Assembly (NCBI GenBank): GCA_963834365.1
Contig: CAWIBS010000030.1
Span: 62,001-126,000 of the forward strand
Source of the DNA: CAWJAP01 sp963834365
Lineage (GTDB): Bacteria; Acidobacteriota; Vicinamibacteria; Vicinamibacterales; Vicinamibacteraceae
Direction: 5' to 3'
Length of the DNA stretch: 64,000 bases
Below, piece after piece: positions 37,358 to 47,159 of this stretch (its first letter is position 1; each line of letters starts with the position of its first letter). Made by a program: the position numbers and the translations under genes. The notes under the pieces were generated by a model. It searched no databases, was not told the DNA's origin, and saw only the letters and a program-made list of their open reading frames with translations.

Positions 37358-39018
37358 ATGATACGGCGTCCCCTGTTCCTCCTCGCCGCGATCCTGCTGC
37401 TCGCGAGCCCGTCTTCCCGCGCCCAGGCACCGGCCGACGTCTCGTTCCGCGATCTTCGCCCGCGGCATTCCGATCGGATCCGAGACCGTCACGATGGTGC
37501 CGCTCGCCGACGGCTGGAAAGTCATGGTCACGGGACAAATCGCGGCGCCGATCTCGCTCACGACCCGCATCGCCGAAGCGGTGTACGACAAGGAGTGGCG
37601 CCCGCGAAGCCTCTTCATCGACGGATCGGTCAAGGATCAGCCGACGACGGTGAAGACGGCGTTCGACGGCGGCAAGGCGGTATCGGAGGTCGTGCAGGGC
37701 GGACAGACGTTTCACAAGGCCGACGCCGTCTCCGACCGGACCATCGTCCTGCCCAACCTCATTTTCGGGCTCTATGAAGCGCTCGCCGCCCGCCTCGTCG
37801 ACGGCGGAGCCCGGCACGAAGTTTCGCGTCTACGTCGCGCCGCAGGCAGGAGATCGACTGCACGCTCGAGAGTGCGGTGCCGGAGCGTGTGTCCTCACCG
37901 GGCCGGGTCTTCGAGGCCAGGCGGCACCGGCTGACCTTCCAGAATCAGTCCGGGCCGCTCCAGGTGGACCTCTGGACGGACGGCACACGGCTGATGCGGA
38001 TCACGATTCCGACGATCCCCGTGGACGTGATTCGCGACGATGTGGCGAGCGTGGCGACGCGGTCCACGACCGAGTACCGGGCGAACGACGAGGATGTGCG
38101 CGCGGCGGGGAACGGGTTCTATCTCGAGGGAACGGTGTCCAGGCCCGCGGCCGCAGGCGCGCCGCCGCCGCGCCGCCTGCGAAGCCGACACCGCTGCCCG
38201 CGGTCGTCCTCGTGCCCGCCTCGGCCACACGGGACCGCGACGAAACGGTGAACGGTGTGCCGGTCTTCGCCCAGCTGGCGAGCGCGCTCGCCGACGCAGG
38301 GCATCTCGTCGTCCGTTACGACAAGCGCGGCATCGGGCAGAGCGGCGGACGCGCGGAGTCGGCGACGCTCCTCGACTACGCGGAGGACGTCCGCGCCGTC
38401 GTGAAATATCTGGAGAGCCGCAAGGACGTCGATCGGACGCGGATTGCGGTCGTCGGCCATGGCGACGGCGCAGCCATTGCTCTGACCGCGGCACAGCGCG
38501 AGAAGAAGATCGCCTCGGTCGTGCTGCTGGCGGCGCCCGGGACGAGCGGGGCGGAGTTCGTCCTCGAGCAGCAGCAGCGGCTCTTCGAACAGGCGAAGAC
38601 GCCGGAGGCCGAGCGCGCGGCGAAGATCGAGATGCAGAAGGCGGTCAACGCAGCGGTGTTGACCGGGCAGGGATGGGACGCGGTGCCTGCTGACCTGCGC
38701 AAGCTGGCCGACACGCCCTGGTTCAAGAGCTTTCTCGAGTTCGATCCGGCCAAGGTCGTCCCGCGGACGAAGCAGCGCATCTTCATCGCCCGCGGCGAGT
38801 CCGATCCCGAAGTCGCGCCGCACCATGCCGAGAAGCTGATGGCGCTGGCCAACGCACGCAAGAACGTGCCGGCGACCGAGATCGTCAGCCTGCCGGCCCT
38901 CTTCGCCGACGGCAAGGTCAACACCGACCTCGTCACGAAGATCGTCAGTTGGCTGGCGGGGCTGCCCGGACAGGGCGAAGCCCTGACGCGACTTCACACG
39001 GGTCACTCCTACTCGTAG
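37358..39018 (+). CDS. Secreted alpha/beta hydrolase with an N-terminal domain (frameshifted)
   Basis: An exported hydrolase of about 550 residues. The signal peptide is MIRRPLFLLAAILLLASPSS. A beta-rich N-terminal region follows (FARGIPIGSETVTMVPLADG, LFIDGSVKDQPTTVKTAFDG, FQNQSGPLQVDLWTDGTRLM), then the hydrolase: PAVVLVPASATRDRDE (oxyanion region), LVVRYDKRGIGQSGGRAESA, the nucleophile elbow IAVVGHGDGAAIAL, and FIARGESDPEVAPHHAEKL. The elbow has Asp where serine hydrolases have Ser. At least three frame changes lie in the N-terminal half; the hydrolase part is one open frame. It converges on the permease operon. The substrate is unknown. Confidence 0.75.
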
Positions 39019-40299
39019 CGCAGGGATTCAATCGGATCCAGGCGCGAGGCCCGCAGGGCGGGAAGGAAACCGCTGACGAGGCCGACGACCATCAGGATGC
39101 CGGCGCAGATCGTCACGAGCTGCAGCGACAGCACGAGGTGGATGTCGGTGACGCGCGTCGCATCGTCGAGCAGCTCGGCGAGGAACGGGCGCGGACTGAA
39201 GGCCGACACGAGCGCGGCGGACATCAGCACACCGACGCCGCCGCCGAGAAACGTGATCACGAGGCCCTCGAGCAGGAATTGCCAGAGGATCTCGCGACGC
39301 CGCGCCCCGAGCGCCTTGCGAACGCCGATCTCGCGCGTCCGCTCGGTGACCGAGACGAACATGATGTTCATGATCCCGACGCCGCCGATCGCCAGCGTCA
39401 GCACGCCGATGAACGCGAGCACGGCCTTCAGGCCGCTGGTGATGCCGGACACGGCGCGCGTGTTCTCGACCGAGTCGTTGATCGACAGCGCCCGCTCGTC
39501 CGCCGGATCGAACCGCAGGCGACGTGCCAGCTCCGCGCGCACCTGACGGATCGCCTGCGGCTGCTGTGCCGCGTCCACGCTCTGGAACACGAGCGTGTCC
39601 AGGTACTCCACGTCGCCCAGCTGCCCCATCGTCGTCCAGGGGATGAAGACGCAGAAGGCGTCGGGCGCGAAGTAGGACGACATCTGGACCTTGTCGTCCA
39701 TCACCCCGATCACCTCGAACGGCCGGCCGCCTATCCGGATCGACTTCACCGACGGCCGGCGCGCCCCGAACAGCTTGCGATAGACCTCGCGTCCGAGGAA
39801 GGCAACACGCCGCCGCTCCGCGAGATCGCCGTCGTCGATGAAGCGGCCCTGCCCCGGGCGCCGCGCGCTCGTTGCGCATCTCCCCGTACGCCATGTTGAC
39901 GCCGCGGATCGCGTGCACCGCCTGACGCTCGCCGAAGGCGACCGGCAGTCGCTCGACGAACTCGGGGCTGGCGAACCGGATCAGCGGCAGCGCTTCGAGC
40001 GCCTCGACGTCCTCGACCCGCAGGCGGACGCGCCGGCCCGCGCGCTCGCCGCCGGCCTGCAGGCTCGTCTGCCCGGGCCAGATGACGGCGACGCCGCCGC
40101 CGAATGCGCCGCGAAAGCCCGAGGCGATGGCGTCGTGAAAGCCGTCGCCATAGGCCAGCAGCATGACGACCGAGACGATGCCCCAGGCGATGCCGAGCAT
40201 CGAGAGCGCGGCGCGAAATCGGTTGCGCGCGAGCCCGAACATCGCCTCGCGCACGACCTCCCGATAGACCAGGATTCGCCGCGGCCGGTCACATCTCAT
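39009..40299 (-). CDS. MacB/FtsX-type ABC transporter permease, second copy (one frameshift)
   Basis: A membrane permease with the FtsX/MacB layout. One N-terminal helix (FRAALSMLGIAWGIVSVVML) is followed by a periplasmic MacB core domain (VIWPGQTSLQAGGERAGRRV). Three C-terminal helices (LAFIGVLTLAIGGVGIMNIM, FLLEGLVITFLGGGVGVLMS, LVTICAGILMVVGLVSGFLP) include the coupling motif TREIGVRKALGARRREIL. The frame changes at about 39857, in the periplasmic domain, and the span is 3n+1. The start overlaps the end of the first permease gene. It has no fused ATP-binding domain. Confidence 0.88.
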
Positions 40300-41594
40300 A
40301 GCGCAGCGCTTCGGTCGGCGGCAGCAGCGCCGCACGCCGCGCCGGGAGCGTCGAGGTGACGACGCCGATGAACACCAGCGTGGCCAGCGCGAGCACGCCG
40401 GTCTGCCACGTGATGATCATGCCGGCGAACCGGATCGGCAGCGGCGCGAGCACGTTGACCGCCATGCACAGCAGGACGGCGACCAGCAACCCCGCCAGGC
40501 CGCTCGCCATCGTCAGGAAGAAGCCCTCGAGGAAGAACTGCCGCTCGATGGCGCGCGGTCGTCGCGCCGAGCGCCTTGCGCACGCCGATCTCGCGCGTCC
40601 GATCCTTCACCGCGATCAGCATGATGTTCATCACGCCGATGCCGCCGAGCGCGAGCGTGACGATGCCGACCACGGTGAAGAACTGCTTCATCGAGAGGAC
40701 GATGCGCTCGAAGAACAGCGACTGCATGGCCGTGTCCCAGATGAAAATGGCTTCCTTGTCCCCGGGATCGAAGCCCTTGCGCCGCGCGAGGATGCCGCGG
40801 ACTTCCTGCTCGAGCGGCCAGTCGATGTCGGCGACGCGGCCGGTGCGGCGCGCCAGGACTTCCGGCATCGTGTCGACGACGTCCTTGCGCGGCGAGACAA
40901 TCAGCTGCGACAGCGTCCCCGGCTCGGTGTCGAGCACGGGAAGCATGCGCGACATCACCGAGAACGGAATGAAGATCTTGTTGTTGTCGGGACCGTTGTA
41001 GCTGCTGTCCTGATCCTTGCGCCGCAGCCGGCCGACGACCGTGAAGCGGACGCCGTCGATGGTGACCGGCTCGCCGATCGGATGGCGATCGCCGAACAGC
41101 TGCTTCGCCATCTCCCAGCCGACGATGGCGACTCGCCTCGATTCTGATTCGTCGTGCCAGTTGAGCGGACGGCCGTCCTGCAGCTCGAGCGTGCGGATGT
41201 CCTGGTACGGCGGCTCGATGCCGTGGACGGTGACCGACGCGGCGTTGTACGCGGCTCTTGACGTGGACGCCGGACCGCGTTGATTTCCGGGCTGAGCCGC
41301 TCGATCGAGCCGCGACTGCCGTTCGACGGCGCGGGCGTCGTCGAACGTCAAGCGAATCACCCGCCCGGCGCGCTCGCCGCCCGCCTGCAGGCTCGTGCGC
41401 CGGCCCCAGACGATGCCGATGTTGCGCCCGAACTCGCGCAGCACCTGATCGTTGCCGCGGCGGAAGCCTTCGCCCATCGCCGAGAGCACGACAATCGACA
41501 CGATGCCCCACAGGATGCCGAACATCGTGAGCACGCTGCGCAGCTTGTTGGCCCGCAGGTTCTGGAGCGATTGCCGGATGGCTTCGCGCATGTG
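40289..41594 (-). CDS. MacB/FtsX-type ABC transporter permease, first copy (frameshifted)
   Basis: Same architecture as the downstream permease. MREAIRQSLQNLRANKLRSV leads to a first helix FGILWGIVSIVVLSAMGEGF. The periplasmic domain follows (NIGIVWGRRTSLQAGGERAG, VAIVGWEMAKQLFGDRHPIG, TVVGRLRRKDQDSSYNG). Three C-terminal helices carry TREIGVRKALGATTAR, ending EALRYEM. Frame changes lie at about 41260-41315 (three close together) and about 40555. The pair of permeases follows the HlyD/MacA-like adaptor gene across a 175-base hairpin element. The ATPase that must energise them is not in the window. Confidence 0.86.
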
Positions 41595-41599
41595 AGACA

Positions 41600-41750
41600 A
41601 CGGAGGGGACGGAGGGAACGGTCTTAACACAGAGGAACGGAGTAACGGAGGCGAACGGAGAAATTCAAATTGGAATCAAAGCTCTTCTCTGTTCGTCTCC
41701 GTTGCTCCGTTCCTCTGTGTGAAACCGTTTCCTCCGTCTCCTCCGTTACC
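41600..41750. repeat. Large inverted repeat of ACGGAG-type words inside the transporter operon
   Basis: The left arm 41600-41664 contains ACGGAGGGGACGGAGGGAAC, TTAACACAGAGGAACGGAGT and AACGGAGGCGAACGGAGAA. The right arm 41684-41750 is its near complement (CTTCTCTGTTCGTCTCCGTT, GCTCCGTTCCTCTGTGTG, CCGTTTCCTCCGTCTCCTCC). The loop is an AT-rich 19-base stretch. It lies between the adaptor and first permease genes. A close relative occupies 50570-50754. Confidence 0.9.
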
Positions 41751-41769
41751 CGCGCACTGAGCTCTGTGC

Positions 41770-42966
41770 CTAGCGCGGGAGGATGACGCGATCGCCCTGT
41801 TTGAGGCCTTCGAGCACCTGCGTCTTCGTGCCGCTGCCGACGCCGACCTTCACCGCCACCTTGCGCCGGCCGGAGTCTTCGTCAGGCGCCGGCACTTCCA
41901 CGAACGGCCGGCGCTGCGCGTCGTACGAGATGGCGGCTTCCGGCACGATCAGCGAGGCCGGGAACTCCTCCAGGACAATCTCCGCGTTCGCGGTCATGTT
42001 CGCCTTCAGCTCGCTGCCCGGGATTGCCGATCGAGACCTCGACCTCGAAGGTCGTGACGTTGTCCTTCTCGACGCCGATCGGCGAGATCTGGGTGACGCG
42101 GCCGTCGAACTTGCGATCCTTGAACGTCTCGACGCTGATCCGGGCCGGCTGACCGAGCCGGACGCGGCCAATGTCGGCTTCGTCCACCTTGCCGCGGACG
42201 AACACCTGCTCGATGTCGCCGAGCGTCATGACCAGCGTGGCCGCCGCGCCCATGTTGAGGATCGACGACACGGGACTGCCGACCTCGACGTCCCGCGTCA
42301 GGACCATGCCGCGGATCGGCGCGCGGATGGTGGCGTTGCGGAGCTCCTCGTCGGCGCGCTCGACGGCGGCGCGCGCCTGCGCGACGTTGGCCTGGGCTTC
42401 GGCGACCTTCGCCCGCGCGACAATCAGCTGGCCCTTGGCGCTGCGCTGGCGGTTCTCGGCGACTTCGAGCGCGCTCTGCGCCTCGTCGAGACCCGACTGG
42501 GCGATGAGCCGCTGGTCGAACAGGCTCCGGGCGCGGTTGAAGGCCCGGCGCGCGAACTCGACGTCGGGGCCTTCGGCCTCGATCACGTTCTTCTGGAGCG
42601 CCGCCTCGGCGCCGCGAAGTCCGGCCTCGGCAGCCTGCAGGTTGGCGCGTTCTTCGCGGACGCGGGCCGCGAGCATCTCCTTGTCCAGCTCGGCCAGCAC
42701 CTGCCCGGGCGCGATGGCGTCACCGACGTCCACTCGCAGCGCCTCGATGATGCCGTTCGCCTTGGACTTGATCTCGACCTTGGTGACCGGTTCGATCCGG
42801 CCGGTGGCCACGACCGACTTGACCATCGTGCCGCGCTCGACGACGGCGAGGGCGGACGGGTCGAACTCACCGCCGGCACGGGCGGAGCCGGAGAACACGT
42901 ATGCGCCGCCAGCCGCGACGACTGCCGCGACGCCGCCATAGATCACGCGTCTCGCATCTTGCCCAT
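41770..42966 (-). CDS. HlyD/MacA-like periplasmic adaptor of an efflux transporter (frameshifted)
   Basis: A membrane-fusion protein that links the permeases to an outer-membrane channel. It has one N-terminal helix (IYGGVAAVVAAGGAYVFSGS), the first lipoyl half (VVATGRIEPVTKVEIKSKAN, VDVGDAIAPGQVLAELD), and a long coiled-coil hairpin of about 110 residues (EMLAARVREERANLQAAEAG to VAQARAAVERADEELRNATI). The second lipoyl half is APIRGMVLTRDVEVGSPVSS, followed by a beta-barrel and C-terminal domain. The ATG at 42966 has GGGAGGA just before it but needs a frame repair at about 42947; the GTG at 42946 is an alternative. A second frame change is at about 42025. First gene of the adaptor-permease-permease set. 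Confidence 0.88.
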
Positions 42967-43060
42967 GGAATCCTCCCGATCGGCCCTGGCCGGGGCCTTC
43001 CGGCTGATTTGACGGAGGCGGCGCGGGCGCGGTTCACTTCGGAGGCGAAGGTGAGCAAGA

Positions 43061-43149
43061 CGGGGACGGGAGCCTCCCATGAAGCGATGGAGGCTCCCGT
43101 CCCCTCAAAGCGATGGAGGCTCCCCGTTCCCTGTCGCGCTCCCGTCCCC
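43061..43149. repeat. GACGGGAGCCTCCC word repeats forming alternative hairpins
   Basis: CGGGGACGGGAGCCTCCCAT at 43061-43080 is complementary to ATGGAGGCTCCCGTCCCC at 43087-43104 and again, less well, to GATGGAGGCTCCCCGTTCCC at 43113-43132. A third fragment, GCTCCCGTCCCCG, ends at 43150. It lies directly upstream of pntA, in its presumed leader, so the left arm could pair with either right arm. The same word forms the hairpin at 16600-16641. Confidence 0.8.
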
Positions 43150-43168
43150 GATCTAGAATGTGCGCGCG

Positions 43169-44327
43169 ATGAACGTGGGCATTCTGAAAGAGTCCTTCCC
43201 CGGCGAGCGCCGCGTCGCCCTCGTTCCCGCGCACGTCGCGACCCTGCGCAAGGCGAGCGTGGGCGTCCTTGCTCGAGCGCGGGGCCGGGGTCGCGGCGGG
43301 ATTCCCCGACGAGCTCTACAAAGCCCAGGGGGCTGAGATTGCGGCATCCAGGGCCGACGTCTTCGCCCGAGCCGACTGCCTGGTCATGGTTCGCACGCCC
43401 GGCGCCAACACGGCCACCGGGCGCGCGGATGCGGAAGCGTTCAGAACCGGCCAGACCGTCATCGGCCTGGCCGACCCGCTCGGGACGCCCGACGCCGCCG
43501 AGGCCCTGGCAAGCACAGGCGTGACGAGCTTCGCCCTGGAGCTCATCCCGCGGATCACCCGCGCCCAGAGCATGGACGTGCTGTCGTCGATGGCGAGCAT
43601 CGCCGGCTACAAGGCCGTGCTGCTGGCCGCGACCGCCTTGCCCCGCATGTGCCCGATGATGATGACCGCGGCAGGAACGATTGGCCCGGCGCACGCCTTC
43701 GTCATCGGGGCCGGTGTCGCCGGTCTCCAGGCGATCGCGTCCGCCCGCAGGCTCGGCGCCAAGGTCGAGGCCTACGACGTGCGCCCCGCCGTCAAGGAGC
43801 AGATTCTGAGCCTCGGTGCGAAATTCCTCGAGCTGCCGCTCGAGACCGTGGGCGCCGAAGACAAGGGCGGCTATGCCAAGGCGCAGGACGAGTCGTTCTA
43901 TCGCCGGCAGCGCGAGATGATGGCCAGGGCCGTCGCCACGGCGGACATGGTCATCACGACCGCCGCCATCCCCGGAAAGAAGTCGCCCGTGCTCGTCACC
44001 GAGGACATGGTCCGCGGAATGAAGCCGGGATCGGTCATCGTCGATCTCGCGGCCGAACGCGGCGGCAACTGCGAGCTGACGCGGGCCGACGAGACCGTCG
44101 AGGCTCACGGCGTCACGATTCTCGGGCCGACCAACCTGCCGGCGACGATCCCGTATCACGCCAGCCAGATGTACTCGCGCAACGTCCTCACGTTCCTCCA
44201 GCACCTGCTGAAGGACGGACAGCTTGCGGTCGATACGGGCGACGAGATCACGCGCGAGACGCTCGTGACGCGCGGCGGGGTGCTCGTGCACGAGCGCATC
44301 AAGGGCCTGCTGGCTCCGGCCGGCTGA
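43169..44327 (+). CDS. pntA: NAD(P) transhydrogenase subunit alpha part 1 (one frameshift)
   Basis: The soluble NAD(H)-binding subunit of proton-pumping transhydrogenase, about 385 residues. The start is MNVGILKESFPGERRVALVP. Later motifs are LVMVRTPGANTATGRADAEA, FVIGAGVAGLQAIASARRLG (Rossmann fold), AYDVRPAVKEQILSLGAKF, AQDESFYRRQREMM, TAAIPGKKSPVLVTEDMVRG and GGNCELTRADETVEAHGVTI. The frame changes at about 43268 between GV and LLERGAG; the span is 3n+1. The membrane subunits (PntA part 2 and PntB) are not next to it; an FHA gene follows. Either they lie elsewhere or the protein acts alone. Confidence 0.9.
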
Positions 44328-44365
44328 CGCAGCCGCCGCGTCATCGACCACGACGGCCCGATGTC

Positions 44366-44668
44366 ATGTGGATTCTGACGACTTCCGCTCCGACCGATTC
44401 GACGCAGACGTTCAGACTGCCGGCTGGCGCGATGAAGACGGTCGGCCGCGCCACGGGCTCCGATTTCATCGTCGACGCCGCCATGGTCTCCCGCGTGCAC
44501 TGCCGGCTCACCGCGGACCCGGCCGGCGAGCTCGTCGTCGAGGATCTCGACAGCACGAATGGCACGTTCGTCAACGACCAGCGGGTGCAGCGCGCCATCC
44601 TCGCGTCCGGCGATCGGCTGCGTATCGGCCGCTGCGAGCTGTCGATCGCGCGCGACGCGGGCGCCTGA
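44366..44668 (+). CDS. Small FHA-domain protein
   Basis: A 100-residue cytoplasmic protein consisting of one forkhead-associated domain, which binds phosphothreonine peptides. The signature is complete: KTVGRATGSDFIVDAAMVSR, HCRLTA, and VEDLDSTNGTFVNDQRV, with the phosphate-binding Arg, Ser and Asn. It follows pntA by 38 bases on the same strand. A Hanks-type kinase is encoded elsewhere in the window (4009-5037), so a phospho-signalling partner exists in this genome, but a direct link is speculation. It is followed by a REP-like palindrome. Confidence 0.85.
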   Translation: MWILTTSAPTDSTQTFRLPAGAMKTVGRATGSDFIVDAAMVSRVHCRLTADPAGELVVEDLDSTNGTFVNDQRVQRAILASGDRLRIGRCELSIARDAGA

Positions 44669-44672
44669 CCCG

Positions 44673-44690
44673 GTCCGGCTGAAGCCGGAC
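44673..44690. repeat. REP-like palindrome with CTGAAG core
   Basis: GTCCGGCTGAAGCCGGAC is a perfect palindrome with a GA loop, again followed by ACACTACG, as at 3791 and 3851. It lies between the convergent FHA and MBL-hydrolase genes, four bases after the FHA stop, in a position suited to termination. Confidence 0.8.
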
Positions 44691-44714
44691 ACTACGCCAA
44701 CACAGCCTCGGCTC

Positions 44715-45353
44715 TTACACCAGGAACGGATTGCTCCGGCGCTCGCGTCCGATCGTCGTCGCTTCGCCGTGCCCCGGATGGACGATGGCGTCGTCGCCGA
44801 AGGCGAAGAGCACCGAGCGAATGGAGCGCAGCAGCACGTCGAGATCTCCGCCAGGCAGGTCCGTGCGGCCGATGGAGCCGGCAAACAGGGTGTCGCCGAC
44901 GATGAGCGTGCGCCCGCGCTCGCCGGCGGGCCCGACCTGCAGGCACACGCCGCCCGGTGAGTGCCCCGGCGTATGGTGGACGACGACCTCGTAGTGGCCG
45001 AACGCGATCGGCCGATCGCCGCCGAAATAGAAATCGGGCTCCGGCTGTGATTCGACCCGCAGCCCGAACATCATCCCCTGCTCGACGACCGCGTCGTAGA
45101 GCGGCTTGTCGTCGGGATGGAGTCCGACCGGCGCCTGCAGGGCCGCCTTCGCTCGACCCACGCCGGTGACGTGGTCCAGATGCGCGTGCGTGAGGAGGAT
45201 GTATTTGACGTCGAGGCGGTTCGTGCGCACCACCTCGAGCAGGGCCTCGACCTCATCGCCGGGATCGATGACGATGGCGGCGCGTGTCGTCTCACAGCCG
45301 AGGACGAAGCCGTTCTTCATGAACGGCGGAGCGGCGCGGGTCTCGAGCAGCAT
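44715..45353 (-). CDS. Glyoxalase II-like MBL-fold hydrolase
   Basis: A 212-residue metallo-beta-lactamase fold protein of the short YcbL/glyoxalase-II-like group, likely a thioester hydrolase. Motifs are VIDPGDEVEAL, YILLTHAHLDHVTGVGRAKA, HHTPGHSPGGVCL, VGDTLFAGSIGRTDLPGGD and VHPGHGEATTIGRERRSNPF, the last two typical of this group. Length and frame are normal. It is divergent from the dehydratase gene at 45411. Confidence 0.92.
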   Translation of the reverse strand: MLLETRAAPPFMKNGFVLGCETTRAAIVIDPGDEVEALLEVVRTNRLDVKYILLTHAHLDHVTGVGRAKAALQAPVGLHPDDKPLYDAVVEQGMMFGLRVESQPEPDFYFGGDRPIAFGHYEVVVHHTPGHSPGGVCLQVGPAGERGRTLIVGDTLFAGSIGRTDLPGGDLDVLLRSIRSVLFAFGDDAIVHPGHGEATTIGRERRSNPFLV

Positions 45354-45410
45354 GGCTTCGACGATTCTACGGTCAGATCTCGTCCGATCTATCCGCGACT
45401 CGGACTGGGC

Positions 45411-46391
45411 ATGAACGTGCCGTCAATCCTCTCGATTCTCGAAGCACGTCGGCGGCTGGCCGGCCGGCTGAGACCGACACCCCTCCTGCGCGCTGACTGG
45501 CTGTCGCAGCAGACCGGTGCGGACGTCTGGCTCAAGCCCGAGTGCCTGCAGCGCACGCAGTCCTTCAAGATTCGCGGCGCCTTCAACGCGCTGCTGGCGC
45601 GAATCGAGGCTGGCGGGCCGGCAGCGGCGTTGCCCGTCGTCACCGCCTCGGCGGGCAACCACGGCCGGGCGCTGGCTGAAGCGGGCGCCGACACAGGCAC
45701 GCCCTGCGTCATCTTCACGCCGAGTCACGCGCCGCGCGCCAAGCTCGACGCCATCCGTGCGGCCGGTGCGCACCTCGACGCGACCGCTGCCACCTACGAT
45801 GACGCAGAAACGCTGGCACGACAGTACGCCCGGGACGGACATGCGACCTTCGTGTCGGCGTACAACGACCCGGCGGTCATCGCCGGCGCCGGCACGATCG
45901 GCCTCGAGATTGTCGCCGACTGCCCGGGCGTCGACGTCGTCATCGTGCCTGTCGGTGGCGGCGGCCTGCTCTCGGGTATCGGTCTCGCACTCGAGGCGAT
46001 GGCGCCATCGGCACGCCTCGTCGGGGTCGAAGCCGCGCTCAACCCGGTGTTCCAGACGGCCCGGGCACTCGGCCGTCCCGCGAAAATCGAGATCCACGCG
46101 TCGCTCGCGGACGGCCTCGTCGGCAACGTCGAGGACGGCTCGATCACGTGTGCGCAGGTCGAACGGCTGGCCGGGACGCTGGCTGTCGCGAGTGAAAGCG
46201 ACATCGCGGCGGCGATTGGCGCGCTGGCCGGCGAGTCCCACCTCATCGTCGAGGGGGCTGGCGCCGTCGGCGTCGCTGCCCTGATGGCGGGGGCGGTCCC
46301 GGATCTGCGTGGCAGGTCCGTCGTGGTGGTCGTCTCAGGAGCGAATATCGATCGCGAACGCCTGACCGCGGTCCTGACTGGACGCGTCTGA
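45411..46391 (+). CDS. PLP-dependent threonine/serine dehydratase-like enzyme
   Basis: A fold-type II PLP enzyme of 326 residues. The cofactor lysine is K53 in SFKIRGAFNALLARI, the substrate loop is TASAGNHGRALAEAG, and the phosphate-binding glycine loop is VPVGGGGLLSGIGLALE. It has no C-terminal ACT domain, so it resembles catabolic threonine dehydratase or serine racemase-like enzymes more than IlvA. It deaminates Thr/Ser to 2-oxoacid or racemises Ser; the sequence does not decide. The start MNVPSILSILEARRRL is an ATG with nothing strong upstream. Confidence 0.88.
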   Translation: MNVPSILSILEARRRLAGRLRPTPLLRADWLSQQTGADVWLKPECLQRTQSFKIRGAFNALLARIEAGGPAAALPVVTASAGNHGRALAEAGADTGTPCVIFTPSHAPRAKLDAIRAAGAHLDATAATYDDAETLARQYARDGHATFVSAYNDPAVIAGAGTIGLEIVADCPGVDVVIVPVGGGGLLSGIGLALEAMAPSARLVGVEAALNPVFQTARALGRPAKIEIHASLADGLVGNVEDGSITCAQVERLAGTLAVASESDIAAAIGALAGESHLIVEGAGAVGVAALMAGAVPDLRGRSVVVVVSGANIDRERLTAVLTGRV

Positions 46392-46426
46392 GCGTGGTCC
46401 GCGCGGGCCGTCCTGTTTTCAGCGAC

Positions 46427-47152
46427 TCACTTGGGCGGGCGCGACGGGCGCAGGTCGATGCGGCTGGGCAGGCTTCGGGACGGGTGCGCGAGCAGGTCCA
46501 CGATCGCCTGGCCCACATCCTCGGGCGCGAGCTTCCATGTCGAGGCCGCATCCCCGCCGCGATTGATGAAGCCCGTGTTCACCGATCCCGGCGCGACAAC
46601 CGCGACGCGAATCCCCTGATGACGCACTTCCTGCATGAGGGAGTGGGTGAAGGCGTCGAGGCCTGCCTTGGTGGCCGAGTAGCACGCGCCGCCGACGAAG
46701 GGGTTCTGCGCGGCGAGGCTGCTGATGTTGATGATCCAGCCGCCAGCAACCTGGAGATGTGGAATCGCCGCGCGGCAGCACAGGAAGACACCGGTGAGGT
46801 TGGTGTCGATCATCGCCCGCCAGTCAGCGGTGGACAATGCCTCGACGTTCGCGAGGCGGCCGACCGCGGCGTTGTTGACCAGGATGTCGAGCCCGCCAAA
46901 GCGCTGAACGACCGCGGCGACGAGCCGGGTGACGTCGCCCTCGTCGGCGACGTCGGCCTGCACCGTCAGCAGGCGGTCGCCGCCGGCCAGCACCTCCTTC
47001 GCCTCGTCCAGCGAATCAGCGGTGCGCCCGGTGATGGCCACCTTCGCCCCCGACACCAGCAGCGCAGCCGCCGTCGCGCGACCGATACCACGCGACCCGC
47101 CGGTCACGAGCGCAACCTTGCCCGCAAGTCCAAGTCTGTCCGTCGTAGGCAT
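46427..47152 (-). CDS. Short-chain dehydrogenase/reductase
   Basis: An NAD(P)-dependent SDR of 241 residues. It has the cofactor loop VALVTGGSRGIGRATAAALL, LVNNAAVGRLANVEAL, and the catalytic Ser-Tyr-Lys in WIINISSLAAQNPFVGGACY followed by SATKAGLDAFT. The C-terminal VAVVAPGSVNTGFINRGGD is usual. The ATG at 47152 (MPTTDRLGL) is preferred; the frame is open 11 codons upstream but there it reads MERLERLERM, which is the translation of the adjacent word array. It is similar to 3-oxoacyl-ACP reductases; the substrate is not known. Confidence 0.9.
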   Translation of the reverse strand: MPTTDRLGLAGKVALVTGGSRGIGRATAAALLVSGAKVAITGRTADSLDEAKEVLAGGDRLLTVQADVADEGDVTRLVAAVVQRFGGLDILVNNAAVGRLANVEALSTADWRAMIDTNLTGVFLCCRAAIPHLQVAGGWIINISSLAAQNPFVGGACYSATKAGLDAFTHSLMQEVRHQGIRVAVVAPGSVNTGFINRGGDAASTWKLAPEDVGQAIVDLLAHPSRSLPSRIDLRPSRPPK

Positions 47153-47159
47153 GTCCATC

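Noticed and set aside
43169..44327. Alanine dehydrogenase
   Set aside because: Same fold, but the RQREMM and GGNCELT segments and the AEDKGGYA region match transhydrogenase alpha instead.
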